From Cytophagales bacterium (lineage in GTDB: Bacteria; Bacteroidota; Bacteroidia; Cytophagales; Cyclobacteriaceae): a stretch of DNA of 64,000 nt. This document shows, in pieces, positions 1 to 9,276 of this stretch (positions are counted from its first letter, which is position 1; each line of letters begins with the position of its first letter). The translations under genes were made by a program, and so were the position numbers. The notes beneath the pieces were generated by a model. That model was not told the origin of the DNA, searched no databases, and saw only the letters and a list, made by a program, of their open reading frames with translations. The stretch is taken from assembly GCA_025359125.1 (NCBI GenBank), contig JANYHI010000042.1, positions 62,001 through 126,000 of the forward strand, written 5' to 3'.

Positions 1-555
1 ACAGCCGTTCCGCTGCCAAACGAGAATATTGACACTGATCAGATTATTCCGGCTCGTTTCCTGAAAGCAACTACGCGCGAAGGCTTTGGAGATAATCTGT
101 TTAGAGATTGGCGCTACGATACAGAGAATAATCCGGTAACGGATTTTGTGCTAAATGATCCTACCTATTCTGGAAGGATTTTAGTAGCAGGAAAAAATTT
201 TGGTTGTGGCAGCAGTCGCGAACATGCTGCATGGGCTATTTATGATTTTGGATTTAGAGTAGTGGTGTCAAGTTTTTTTGCAGACATCTTTAAAAATAAT
301 GCACTCAACAATGGATTACTTCCCATTGTAGTTTCTGATAATTTCTTAAAACAGATGATTCAGGCCATCAAAGAAAATCCATCAACGGAAATTATGGTGG
401 ATTTAGAAAATCAGATTTTACAAGTGGGTTCAGTAAGGGAAACTTTTGAAATCAATGCTTATAAAAAAACGTGTTTGATGAATGGGTATGATGACATTGA
501 TTACTTGTTGAGTTTGAATAAAGAGATTAGAGAGTTTGATGCAGTACATAGTTAG
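1..555 (+). CDS. leuD: 3-isopropylmalate dehydratase small subunit, 5' end outside window
   Basis: The frame is open from the first base to a TAG at 553-555, so the N-terminus lies outside the window. LeuD pairs with LeuC to isomerise 2- to 3-isopropylmalate in leucine synthesis. Visible hallmarks are the early [14 protein letters not shown] segment and the [14 protein letters not shown] motif, both typical of the aconitase swivel domain. About 184 codons are present; the family is near 195-200, so only a short N-terminal piece is missing. An ATG at 148 is internal and is not the start. It is followed by leuB and leuA, and leuC is expected just upstream. Confidence 0.96.
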   Translation, partial: TAVPLPNENIDTDQIIPARFLKATTREGFGDNLFRDWRYDTENNPVTDFVLNDPTYSGRILVAGKNFGCGSSREHAAWAIYDFGFRVVVSSFFADIFKNNALNNGLLPIVVSDNFLKQMIQAIKENPSTEIMVDLENQILQVGSVRETFEINAYKKTCLMNGYDDIDYLLSLNKEIREFDAVHS

Positions 556-561
556 ACTAGT

Positions 562-591
562 TTCCCAGTCACGGCAACCGTAAACTGGGAA
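562..591 (+). other. Intercistronic stem-loop between leuD and leuB
   Basis: An 8-bp inverted repeat (TTCCCAGT / ACTGGGAA) encloses a 14-nt loop in the 54-nt leuD-leuB gap. No T-run follows, so it looks more like an mRNA-processing or stability hairpin than a terminator. Function is inferred only from position. Confidence 0.4.
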
Positions 592-609
592 CAAAAATTA
601 GACTGAAAG

Positions 610-1713
610 ATGAAAAGAAAGATTGTTATACTGCCAGGAGATGGCATAGGCAAAGAAGTAACAACCGAAGGAAAAAAGGTGTTGCAGAAGATTGCCGAGA
701 TTTTTGATCATCAATTTGATTTTGAAGAATCTATTATTGGACATGATGCGATTGAGGCATCTGGAAATCCGTTGCCGGATGAAACAATAGTGCAACTCAA
801 AAATTGCGATGCCATTTTATTTGGAGCTGTCGGTCATCCTAAATATGATAATGATCCAACTCTTAAAGTAAGACCCGAGCAGGGCCTCTTAAAAATGCGT
901 AAAGAGTTGGGCTTGTATGCTAATCTTCGCCCGATAAAATTATTTGATGAGTTATTAGAAGCATCCAGTATTAAAGCGGAAATTTTAAAGGGCTCAGATA
1001 TTTTATTTTTCCGCGAACTTACGGGAGATGTGTATTTCGGTGAGAAGGGTAGAAAGGATGATGGCAATACTGCCTATGATTTAATGATTTATCAAAGATA
1101 TGAGATAGAGAGAATTGCTCACAAAGCTTTTCTGGCAGCACGAACGCGTAGAAGAAAAGTTACTTCTGTTGATAAAGCAAATGTGTTGGAAAGTTCGCGC
1201 CTATGGAGACAGGTGGTGACAGAAATTGCAAAAAATTATCCTGACGTTGAACTGGATCATCAGTTTGTAGATTCTGCCGCGATGAAGCTAATCCAAAACC
1301 CAAGAAGTTTTGATGTAGTACTTACAGGAAATTTATTTGGAGATATTCTTACAGATGAAGCGTCTCAAATTGCTGGCTCAATGGGAATGCTGGCCTCTGC
1401 TTCAGTAGGAGACTCGGTAGGATTATATGAACCTATTCACGGAAGTGCGCACGACATTACAGGTAAGGGAATTGCTAATCCGTTGGCATCAATTTTATCT
1501 GCTTCGCTGTTGCTTGATATTTCCTTCGGATTGAAGGAAGAATCGGAATTAATAATTAAAGCTATTGAAGCCACTCTAAAATCTGGTTATCGCACAGTAG
1601 ACATTGCAGATTCAAAAACATCAAAAGATAAAATTTTAAACACAAGCACAATGGGAAGTTTTGTAGTGAGTCAACTGGAAAAGATACCAGTTGTAAATTA
1701 TTTTAACTCCTAA
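610..1713 (+). CDS. leuB: 3-isopropylmalate dehydrogenase
   Basis: A cytosolic NAD-dependent enzyme that oxidatively decarboxylates 3-isopropylmalate to 2-oxoisocaproate. The 367-aa protein has full family length. It shows the N-terminal [11 protein letters not shown] segment, the [10 protein letters not shown] motif, the [13 protein letters not shown] segment and the C-terminal [20 protein letters not shown] metal/substrate-binding region, followed by the [13 protein letters not shown] nucleotide-site motif. The ATG is 54 nt downstream of leuD, and leuA follows after 25 nt, so the three genes are probably one transcript. Confidence 0.97.
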   Translation: MKRKIVILPGDGIGKEVTTEGKKVLQKIAEIFDHQFDFEESIIGHDAIEASGNPLPDETIVQLKNCDAILFGAVGHPKYDNDPTLKVRPEQGLLKMRKELGLYANLRPIKLFDELLEASSIKAEILKGSDILFFRELTGDVYFGEKGRKDDGNTAYDLMIYQRYEIERIAHKAFLAARTRRRKVTSVDKANVLESSRLWRQVVTEIAKNYPDVELDHQFVDSAAMKLIQNPRSFDVVLTGNLFGDILTDEASQIAGSMGMLASASVGDSVGLYEPIHGSAHDITGKGIANPLASILSASLLLDISFGLKEESELIIKAIEATLKSGYRTVDIADSKTSKDKILNTSTMGSFVVSQLEKIPVVNYFNS

Positions 1714-1738
1714 CTTCTGTATTCTAACTTCTACATTT

Positions 1739-2899
1739 ATGACTAACAAAATTCAAATCTTCGATACTACTCTTCGTGATGGAGAACAAGTTCCAGGCTG
1801 TCAGTTAAAGACGCACGAGAAAGTGATCATTGCAAAAGAATTGGAAGCGTTGGGTGTAGATGTGATTGAAGCTGGATTTCCTATTTCAAGCCCCGGAGAT
1901 TTTTTATCGGTTGTAGAAATTTCTAAAGCAGTGAAGAATGTTACTGTTTGCGGCTTAACGCGATCGAAGAAAGATGACATTGATGTAGCAGCAGAAGCAC
2001 TACATCATGCCAAGCATGGTAGAATTCATACAGGTATTGGCTCAAGTGATGTGCATATTAAACATAAATTTAAATCCAGTCGCGAGCAGGTGTTAGAGCA
2101 AGGCGTGTGGGCTGTAAAGTATGCGAAAGCGAAAGGCTATGAGGTAGAATTTTTTGCCGAAGATGCGGGGCGTGCAGATCTTGCTTTCTTAGCACAACTT
2201 ACAGAAGCAGTGATTGAAGCCGGTGCAGATGTGGTAAATATTCCTGACACAACAGGATATTGCTTGCCGCATTTATATGGAAAGCGAATTCAATATTTGT
2301 TTGATCATGTAAAAAATATTGACAAGGCAGTAATCTCGGTTCATTGCCATAATGATCTAGGGTTAGCTACAGCAAATACAATTGCCGGATTAACCAATGG
2401 TGCGCGGCAGGCCGAGGTTACCATCAACGGAATTGGCGAACGGGCAGGAAATACTTCGTTAGAAGAGATCGCGATGATTTTGCAAGTGCACAAAGATTTG
2501 GATTTGTACACCAATATTAAATCAGAAAGAATTTTTGAAATAAGTCAGTTGGTAAGTAGCATGATGCACATGCCCGTGCAACCCAATAAAGCTATTGTAG
2601 GTGCTAATGCATTTTCACACTCATCAGGCATCCATCAAGATGGATTTTTGAAACACGCTGAGAATTATGAGATCATCAATCCTGCTGATGTGGGTGTATC
2701 TAATTCTTCTATCGTGTTAACGGCACGAAGCGGTCGGGCAGCATTGAAGCATCGGATGGAATTGTTGGGACATAAATTTGAAGGCGAAGAGTTGAATACA
2801 CTTTACGAAAACTTCTTGCTAGTAGCAGACGAAAAGAAAGAAGTAGTTAATAATGATTTATTAGTGCTCGCTGCAAATATGTTGGTGTTAGCGAGATAA
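1739..2899 (+). CDS. leuA: 2-isopropylmalate synthase, short form without regulatory domain
   Basis: It condenses acetyl-CoA with 2-oxoisovalerate, the committed step of leucine synthesis. The 386-aa protein has the DRE-TIM barrel signature [13 protein letters not shown] at its N-terminus, the metal-binding VHCHNDLG motif and the [13 protein letters not shown] motif. Bacterial LeuA proteins of about 500 aa carry a C-terminal LeuA-dimer domain for leucine feedback. That domain is absent here, and the protein ends right after the linker region. Citramalate or homocitrate synthase are related alternatives, but linkage to leuD and leuB favours LeuA. Confidence 0.92.
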   Translation: MTNKIQIFDTTLRDGEQVPGCQLKTHEKVIIAKELEALGVDVIEAGFPISSPGDFLSVVEISKAVKNVTVCGLTRSKKDDIDVAAEALHHAKHGRIHTGIGSSDVHIKHKFKSSREQVLEQGVWAVKYAKAKGYEVEFFAEDAGRADLAFLAQLTEAVIEAGADVVNIPDTTGYCLPHLYGKRIQYLFDHVKNIDKAVISVHCHNDLGLATANTIAGLTNGARQAEVTINGIGERAGNTSLEEIAMILQVHKDLDLYTNIKSERIFEISQLVSSMMHMPVQPNKAIVGANAFSHSSGIHQDGFLKHAENYEIINPADVGVSNSSIVLTARSGRAALKHRMELLGHKFEGEELNTLYENFLLVADEKKEVVNNDLLVLAANMLVLAR

Positions 2900-2914
2900 G
2901 AATCGTAACCCATT

Positions 2915-2932
2915 CACCACTCAAAAGCGGTG
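2915..2932 (+). terminator. Possible leuA terminator hairpin
   Basis: An imperfect 7-bp stem (CACCACT / AGCGGTG, one A-C mismatch) lies 16 nt after the leuA stop and is followed by the T-rich TATTATTTTC. It is weak but well placed at the end of the leu operon. Confidence 0.35.
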
Positions 2933-3071
2933 GTATTATTTTCAACCATCTACCATTTACTACGGTAAGTGGTAAAATGTTTATTTTGGTGGACTAGCTT
3001 CTTCAAAAATGAATTTATAAATTTGTTGTTTGTTGCTTTAATTTTAAGCAATCGAAAAGCGTATAATTTAT

Positions 3072-3923
3072 TTGCAATTGGAAGAAGAGGAGGTCAAAAA
3101 TTTAATTGAGTTATTGAATGAACGCACCATGAAGTTGATGGAGCGTGAAAGTGAATTGGCAGATAACCTAGAAGAAATTGAAGCTCAGAAGGAAGAACTA
3201 ACAGCGGCTGTTGAAGAACTTATCGGTAACAATAAAGAATTACTAGAGCGCAATCAAGAGTTAGATCAGATTTTGTACAGGGCGTCTCATGATCTAAGAT
3301 CTCCTATCTCATCTATGTTAGGTGTTTTAAATCTAATAAAGACAGAACAAGTGCCTTCGGCTCTGAAAGATTATTGTCACCATTTTGAGCTGCGCATTAA
3401 TCAGATGGAAGGCGTAGTAAATACACTTAATCTATTAGGCCAATCTACCCAAGAAGAAATTAAGATTACTAAAATTGAAATTAAGACCTTGGTTGAAAAT
3501 GAAATCAAACATCTTCACTATCTGCCCAATTTTAAGTTTATTGAGTTTGAAATAGAACATCTGGGGGCGTCTGTTATTGAAACTGATTCTGTTTTATTGA
3601 GTATTCTTATCAGGAGTTTACTATCCAACGCAATTATTTTTAGAGAAGCTAAGCAGGGAAGTGTTCGGGTTAATGTTAATGCAATACGCGAACAGTTAAT
3701 TATTACTGTTGCTGACGATGGAGAGGGAATATCTCCTACTATTGCACCTCGAATTTTTGAAATGTTCTATCGAGGTTCAGAAAAATCAATTGGCCAGGGG
3801 ATGGGATTATATCTGGTAAAGAAAATTCTAAACAGACTAAAAGGAAATGTGGACTGGCAGTGTAAAGATGATCTAACTACTTTTGAAGTTTCAATTCCAA
3901 TAATTCCGCTTCTAATTTCTTAA
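3072..3923 (+). CDS. Soluble histidine kinase with N-terminal coiled coil
   Basis: A two-component kinase of about 283 aa with no membrane segment and no recognisable sensor domain. Residues 1-66 are a Glu-rich coiled coil. The H-box SHDLRSPISS follows with His73, then N-box-like LLSNAI, G1-box DDGEGISP and G2-box GQGMGLYLVKKI of the ATPase domain. The start is uncertain: an in-frame stop lies at 3045-3047 and the first candidates are TTG codons at 3072 and 3078, with the first ATG at residue 20. The partner regulator is not adjacent. The last 47 bp overlap the convergent gene at 3877. Confidence 0.85.
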   Translation: MQLEEEEVKNLIELLNERTMKLMERESELADNLEEIEAQKEELTAAVEELIGNNKELLERNQELDQILYRASHDLRSPISSMLGVLNLIKTEQVPSALKDYCHHFELRINQMEGVVNTLNLLGQSTQEEIKITKIEIKTLVENEIKHLHYLPNFKFIEFEIEHLGASVIETDSVLLSILIRSLLSNAIIFREAKQGSVRVNVNAIREQLIITVADDGEGISPTIAPRIFEMFYRGSEKSIGQGMGLYLVKKILNRLKGNVDWQCKDDLTTFEVSIPIIPLLIS

Positions 3924-4161
3924 TGTACGCAACTTGATCTAGCATCATCAAATGTTTGCAATTACTTAATTCAAAAAAGTAATCTACTTCAGCTTCAATC
4001 TCATGAATTTCTGATAAAATAGATTGAGCCGACTGAGCGAACTCGGTCGGTTCAATTTTTTCAATTGAAGAATTAACTGCTTTGAGTCTACTCTTCACCA
4101 AAGAAATGGACTCTATAATTTTTTTCTGATCAAGCAAACCTGATTGAGTAGGATCGCTCAT
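3877..4161 (-). CDS. Small coiled-coil hypothetical protein
   Basis: A 94-aa protein starting MSDPTQSG, with the start chosen at 4161, four nt after the stop of the upstream gene at 4166. A longer frame reaching 4263 would run through that gene. The sequence is mostly helical, with heptad-like hydrophobic spacing and a charged C-terminus (KKLEAELLELKLQK). Family not recognised. The 3' end overlaps the convergent histidine kinase by 47 bp, so both C-termini are coded on opposite strands of the same DNA. It is probably co-transcribed with the gene ending at 4166. Confidence 0.65.
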   Translation of the reverse strand: MSDPTQSGLLDQKKIIESISLVKSRLKAVNSSIEKIEPTEFAQSAQSILSEIHEIEAEVDYFFELSNCKHLMMLDQVAYIKKLEAELLELKLQK

Positions 4162-4165
4162 AAAA

Positions 4166-4594
4166 TTATTTAGAGATGGCGTCTTCAAGATTGTCAGCGT
4201 ACTGAATATCCATCTGCAAATATTTTCCGTTCGGATGAATTTGCTTGATTTTATCTCTTCCAATTTTTACACTTTGCCGGAAAATTGGGTCTTGAGGTAA
4301 AATCTTACGATGCGTTTTTAAACCCAAATTAAACATCTTCTCCTTCCACTCTACAAAATACCACTCCATCGAAGGCTGATGGAATACAGATAATTTTCTC
4401 TTATCGAAAATGAGTTTAGTAATCTTTCTTTCTGCTGTGAATTTTCCAATCGCATTGAATATTTCTTTGAATTCTTCGATAGGAATGTAAGTGGTAATCG
4501 CCTCAACAATGGCTACTTCTGGCTTATCATCCACTATTTTAATTAAGGCGTGTTTGAATGTGCCAATTACTGTTACTTTTCTCTCTATTATCAT
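4166..4594 (-). CDS. Hypothetical protein, possibly STAS/SpoIIAA-like
   Basis: A 142-aa soluble protein beginning MIIERKVTV. The ATG at 4594 is preferred over an upstream one at 4696, whose extra 34 residues look non-coding. The alternation of short strands and helices (KVTVIGTFKHALIKI, then TTYIPIEEFKEIFNAIGKF, then KITKLIFDKRKLS) recalls single-domain STAS-like proteins common in Bacteroidota, but this is a fold-level guess. The downstream coiled-coil gene follows after 4 nt and is likely translationally linked. Divergent from the FAD oxidoreductase at 4828. Confidence 0.6.
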   Translation of the reverse strand: MIIERKVTVIGTFKHALIKIVDDKPEVAIVEAITTYIPIEEFKEIFNAIGKFTAERKITKLIFDKRKLSVFHQPSMEWYFVEWKEKMFNLGLKTHRKILPQDPIFRQSVKIGRDKIKQIHPNGKYLQMDIQYADNLEDAISK

Positions 4595-4827
4595 ATAATC
4601 TTTGTATTTAAATATTATATAAATATAACAAGTATTAGAATGTAATGTTTTAACGAATCCAGAATACTTTATGAACCCCATATTTCGCTTGCCCAAAGAA
4701 GTAATTGTGTTAACACCCTTTTTTTGATTGGAGAGCGAAAAATGTGTTTAAATTTTTCGATTTACTAAAGCCAATACCACAAAAGTAAAACTGACATCAA
4801 CCATATTTGTAATTCTTTTAATGATTA

Positions 4828-5904
4828 ATGAGTAAAGATCAGCAGAAGGTAGATGTGTTAATTGTTGGTCAGGGTCTAGCTGGCTCTGCTCTTGCTCTTC
4901 AACTGATTTACAGAAGTAAGAAGGTGATGGTTATCGATCAGCCCGCCAACAACAGAAGTTCTCGAGTGGCTGCAGGCCTTTTTAATCCCGTTACCGGAAT
5001 GGGTATTGTAAAAACATGGATGGAAGAACCTATATTTTCCTATCTCCATGAGTTTTATGCTGAAGCAGAAAAATTTTTTAACGAAAAATTCTTTTTTCCA
5101 CAACTTCTTTACCGGCCTTTTGGTACCATAGAAGAGCAAAACAGCTGGATGGGCAAAAGTGCCGACCCAACGGTAAATAATTTGATGGCGGATGTTTTTA
5201 CCACTTCGCATTTTGGTAATCAGGTGCACGATCGCTTTGGTGGTTTACTAATTAAAAATGCTGGATATATTGACTCTCCTGCATTCTTGAAAGCAGTACA
5301 ATCTTATTTGATTGCCAACCAATCGTATTGGGAAAGTCATTTTAATAGCGATGATCTTGTTCTAAATAATGAACGCATTTCATACCAAAATATAGTAGCC
5401 GATTACATTGTAATGTGTACAGGTATAAATTCATTAGTTCCTTTTTTTGATTGGTTGCCGATTCGATCTTTGAAGGGAGAGACATTAACAATTAGCATGA
5501 AACAGTCGCCCGAAATGCTTTTAAATAAAGGCGTGTATGTGGTGCCTACCGATCAGCCTAATTTATATAAAGCCGGAGCCACCTATTCTCTTAAAGAGCT
5601 GAGCCCTGCTACTACCATTGAAGGTGAAAATGAGATCAAAGAAAAGCTGGGTGCTTTATTAAAGATTCCCTTTGAAATAGTGGGTCAGGATTGGGGAATA
5701 AGGCCCACAACAGTAGACAGAAAACCGATTTTAGGTTCCCATCCAGTTCACCCCAAGTTGGTTATTTTTAATGGGCTCGGAACAAAAGGGGTAAGCTTAG
5801 CACCCTATTTTTCTAATCAGTTGGCAAACTGGTTATTAGAGAAAGGTGAAATTATTAAAGAAGTAAATATTAACCGCTTTAAACCGTTATATTCGAAGTC
5901 TTAG
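4828..5904 (+). CDS. FAD-dependent oxidoreductase, DAO family
   Basis: A 358-aa flavoprotein with an N-terminal dinucleotide-binding motif (VDVLIVGQGLAGSALAL), an acidic strand end (VMVIDQ) and a C-terminal FAD-contact region with the RPTTVDRKPILG and GLGTKGVSLAP segments, as in D-amino-acid/glycine oxidase-like (DAO) enzymes. No signal peptide is seen, so it is probably cytosolic. The substrate cannot be told from sequence. The next gene starts 14 nt after its stop, suggesting co-transcription with the outer-membrane fusion protein. Confidence 0.85.
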   Translation: MSKDQQKVDVLIVGQGLAGSALALQLIYRSKKVMVIDQPANNRSSRVAAGLFNPVTGMGIVKTWMEEPIFSYLHEFYAEAEKFFNEKFFFPQLLYRPFGTIEEQNSWMGKSADPTVNNLMADVFTTSHFGNQVHDRFGGLLIKNAGYIDSPAFLKAVQSYLIANQSYWESHFNSDDLVLNNERISYQNIVADYIVMCTGINSLVPFFDWLPIRSLKGETLTISMKQSPEMLLNKGVYVVPTDQPNLYKAGATYSLKELSPATTIEGENEIKEKLGALLKIPFEIVGQDWGIRPTTVDRKPILGSHPVHPKLVIFNGLGTKGVSLAPYFSNQLANWLLEKGEIIKEVNINRFKPLYSKS

Positions 5905-5917
5905 TAGTGTTATTTGT

Positions 5918-8900
5918 ATGAGATTGATTGGGAAGATAATTTTTGGACTGCTATTAGTATTCTGGTTTAAGTTGGCCACCGCGCAAAAGGCTACTGAGGT
6001 TTTTGGTCAAAACCGAATTCAATACAAAAATTTTGATTGGAAGTATTTAAGCTCCGAAAACTTTGATGTTCATTTTTATGGTGAGCGTAAGAAAGTGGCG
6101 GAAGAGGCTCTTCAATACTTAGAGTCTGAGTTTGATAGAATTACAGATCTGTTAGGATTTTATCCCTATCAAAAAACGAAAGTATTTTTATATAACTCCA
6201 TTACCGATCTTCAACAAAGTAATATCGGACTCAATCATTCGCGCTACAGCGCAGGCGGTGAAACAGAATTTATAAAACCATATGTAGAAATCGCGCATCC
6301 CGGAAACCTAGAAGAATTTAAGCAAGAGCTGATCTTTAAAATGTCAGACTTGCTGGTAAACGAGATGATGTTTGGCGGAAGCTTGAAAGACATGTTTCAA
6401 AATTCTGTTTTATTGAATTTGCCTGAATGGTTTATTGAAGGCACTTCTTATTATGTAGCAAAGGGCTGGAACGAAGAAATGGATGATTACGTGCGCCAGT
6501 TAGTTAAAAGTAAAAGAGTTAATAAGGCACTTCGGTTTACAGATAAAGAAGCTGCGCTAGTCGGGCAATCAATCTGGAACTACATAGTTGAAAAGTATGG
6601 AAAGAGCAGTATCAACAATATTCTTAACTACACACGCATTATTCGAAATGAAGAGAAAAGTATTTTGATCACACTGGGGGTTCCCTTTAGGCAATTGATG
6701 GTTGATTGGAAAAATTTCTACGGAGGCATCGACAAAAAAGTAGAGCAGAGTTATGTTGGCCTGGCCGATAGCTTGCAATTCAGCAAGAATAAAAGTAGAG
6801 GATTAACCTACACAACTGTTAAGATAAGTCCCGATGGAAAGAAAGTAGCGTATGCAGAAAATGATCGAGGAAAGTTTATTGTAAAAGTGCGGTCTCTTGA
6901 AAACGGAAAAGAGTCTGTGATCTTACATGGAGGCAACAGAGTTATAAAACAAACGGTAGATTATCGAGTGCCACTTCTTAGTTGGGCAGATGCTAATACG
7001 TTAGGAGTTATTGGAGTGAAAGAAGGGCAATATATTTTTTGGTTGTATGATTTGAACACACGATCAAAACTTCCCCGAGAACTTGATAAGTTCAGCAATA
7101 TCAGAAGTTTTAATTTCTCTAATAATGGAAGACTAGTGATTGTAAGCGCAGATTTTGAAGGGCAAAATGATTTGTTTTTATTAAGTAGCCGCAGAGATCG
7201 CACCAAGCGACTTACTAACGATAAGTTTGACGATCTAGATCCGGCCTTCATTCCAAATTCAAATACAATTGTGTTTAGCTCCAATCGCCCGTCCGATTCG
7301 TTGCATACCAACTTAAAAGGCCTTCAAAAACTATCGCCTAATTATAATCTATTCACGTACAACATTGATACCACCCTCAACAAGCTCATCCGAATCACCA
7401 ACACGCTAAGTAAAGATTTCCACGCACGCGCTGTTGATGAACATAACTTTTATTATTTGAGCGATCAGCGTGGCATTGTAAATCTTTTTCGATTCAATAC
7501 ACAATCGGGCATTTACGCACAGGTTACAAATTTTAATTCGAGCATTAAGGATTACGACATGAACTACGAGAATAAAATGCTAGCAACTGTTTTGACTCAA
7601 AATTTACGCGAAGATATTTTTATTGATCGTCAGACAAATTTTGAAAGACAAGTTTTTACACCTGCCACTAGGCGCAAAGAAGTGCAACAAGCGCGGGTAT
7701 TAACTGAACGAAAGAAAAAACAGCAAAACAAAGTTACGTCTATAAAGGATTTGATCAATTCCCGATTAAAAGAAAAGACAGATACAGTTCAGCAAGTAAA
7801 TCCCCCTCTCACTGAAATTAAGAAAGACACAGTAAAATCATTATCGAATCAGGGTATCAATACAGATGACTATACTTTTGAAGAAGTCAAAAAAGATACG
7901 GTGGCGAAACCAATTCTGGCACCAGGGGAAAAGCCATTGAACACAGACGATTATGTTTTTGAAGAAGAAGCTGTAAAAAATAAACAACCCAGTGAAAATT
8001 TCTTAACTCGTTACATGAAGGCTCGTGAAACAAATAGGGTGACGGGCCCTTTCGCTTACCAACCAAAGTTCAGCTATGAGAATTTGGTAACTAGTATTGT
8101 TGTTGATCCATTAAGAGGTTGGAGTTTGCGTATTGAAGCGCAAATGAATGATATGTTGGAAAACTATCGGATTTTCGGAGGCATACAAACGGCTACCGAT
8201 TTAAAGAGTGGAGATGTGTATGGCGAATTTCAGTACCTCCCACATCGTTTGGATTTCAGTGCACGCTTTGATCGCAAAGTTATTTTTTGGCAGCCACCAG
8301 GCAGAGATTTAGTTGAAGATGAAAATCAAAAGTATTCTTACCAGAAGTTAGAGTTTGGCGTTTCGTATCCTATTTCGGTTCGTACGCGTGTTACGCTCAA
8401 GCCATTTATTAGTTATACTGAATTTGTGGATAGAGGAAAAAACCCATTGGCTATTCAACCCGGTAGTTCCCCAGTTTTTAATCCTTCGCAAACTCAATTT
8501 TATTCAGGCGGAAAACTTGAAGTTGTTTACGATAATTCAATTACTACCGGCATGAACATTATGGAAGGCACAAGAGGTAAATTTAGTTTTGTAAACAATG
8601 TAGCTTTGGGAGATAATAAAAAGAGTTTTTCACAGGTGTCAGTTGATATTAGAAGATACCAGAAAATTTATAAAGAGATTGTTTTTGCATTACGAGGGTA
8701 TGCAGGTACTTTTTTCGGAAACTCTCCTAAAAGTTATTTGTTAGGCGGAATGGATAATTGGATAGCGAACAAGTTTAATTATTCTGGAGCACTCAATCCT
8801 TTAGTGAGTACCGTTGGATCTTACAATGAAAATCTACTCTTCGTAGATTTTGCTACAAACCTGCGAGGGTTTGATTACGCTACATTATATGGGAATAGCA

Positions 8901-9265
8901 CAGCAGTATTAAATGCGGAGTTTCGCGTACCACTTATTCGGGCATTATCAAGTGGGCCTATCACTTCTAATTTTTTCCGCAACCTCCAGCTGGTGGGTTT
9001 CTATGATTTTGGAAGTAGTTGGACGGGGCCAGTGCCAGTTGATTCTGAGAATAATGGAAGAGTTAGGATAGTACCAGAAAAACCAAGCGGTACTCCGTTT
9101 CGGGCAGAAATTAAAGAGTACTTAAACCCGTGGTTATATAGCTATGGAGCAGGCTTTAGATCCATGATTTTTGGATACTACATCAAAGTAGATGTAGCAT
9201 GGCCAGTTGAAAATTATGCAGTTAAAAATCCGCGCGCGTATGTTACGTTTGGATTTGATTTTTAA
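5918..9265 (+). CDS. Outer-membrane fusion: peptidase-MA-like, TolB-type propeller, BamA-like barrel
   Basis: A 1115-aa protein with a signal peptide (residues 1-22, ending ATAQ). Residues 40-270 resemble the peptidase MA-like (gluzincin) domain, including the LPEWFIEG segment at 168-175. The expected HExxH is QELIF at 136-140, so the zinc site looks lost. Residues 280-600 carry propeller blades of the PD40/TolB type (SPDGKKVAYAEN, FIPNSNTIVFSSNRPSD). A Lys-rich linker with a repeated NTDDY-FEE unit follows. From about 720 it is a surface-antigen/BamA-like barrel (LLGGMDNWI, NLRGFDYATLYGNS) ending in the terminal aromatic GFDF. The likely place is the outer membrane, with the N-terminal domains periplasmic. 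Confidence 0.8.
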   Translation: MRLIGKIIFGLLLVFWFKLATAQKATEVFGQNRIQYKNFDWKYLSSENFDVHFYGERKKVAEEALQYLESEFDRITDLLGFYPYQKTKVFLYNSITDLQQSNIGLNHSRYSAGGETEFIKPYVEIAHPGNLEEFKQELIFKMSDLLVNEMMFGGSLKDMFQNSVLLNLPEWFIEGTSYYVAKGWNEEMDDYVRQLVKSKRVNKALRFTDKEAALVGQSIWNYIVEKYGKSSINNILNYTRIIRNEEKSILITLGVPFRQLMVDWKNFYGGIDKKVEQSYVGLADSLQFSKNKSRGLTYTTVKISPDGKKVAYAENDRGKFIVKVRSLENGKESVILHGGNRVIKQTVDYRVPLLSWADANTLGVIGVKEGQYIFWLYDLNTRSKLPRELDKFSNIRSFNFSNNGRLVIVSADFEGQNDLFLLSSRRDRTKRLTNDKFDDLDPAFIPNSNTIVFSSNRPSDSLHTNLKGLQKLSPNYNLFTYNIDTTLNKLIRITNTLSKDFHARAVDEHNFYYLSDQRGIVNLFRFNTQSGIYAQVTNFNSSIKDYDMNYENKMLATVLTQNLREDIFIDRQTNFERQVFTPATRRKEVQQARVLTERKKKQQNKVTSIKDLINSRLKEKTDTVQQVNPPLTEIKKDTVKSLSNQGINTDDYTFEEVKKDTVAKPILAPGEKPLNTDDYVFEEEAVKNKQPSENFLTRYMKARETNRVTGPFAYQPKFSYENLVTSIVVDPLRGWSLRIEAQMNDMLENYRIFGGIQTATDLKSGDVYGEFQYLPHRLDFSARFDRKVIFWQPPGRDLVEDENQKYSYQKLEFGVSYPISVRTRVTLKPFISYTEFVDRGKNPLAIQPGSSPVFNPSQTQFYSGGKLEVVYDNSITTGMNIMEGTRGKFSFVNNVALGDNKKSFSQVSVDIRRYQKIYKEIVFALRGYAGTFFGNSPKSYLLGGMDNWIANKFNYSGALNPLVSTVGSYNENLLFVDFATNLRGFDYATLYGNSTAVLNAEFRVPLIRALSSGPITSNFFRNLQLVGFYDFGSSWTGPVPVDSENNGRVRIVPEKPSGTPFRAEIKEYLNPWLYSYGAGFRSMIFGYYIKVDVAWPVENYAVKNPRAYVTFGFDF

Positions 9266-9276
9266 AATATTATTTC

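Noticed and set aside
4166-4696. Longer start at 4696 for the gene ending at 4166
   Set aside because: The added 34 residues are low-quality and extend into the intergenic region. The ATG at 4594 gives a normal small-protein start.
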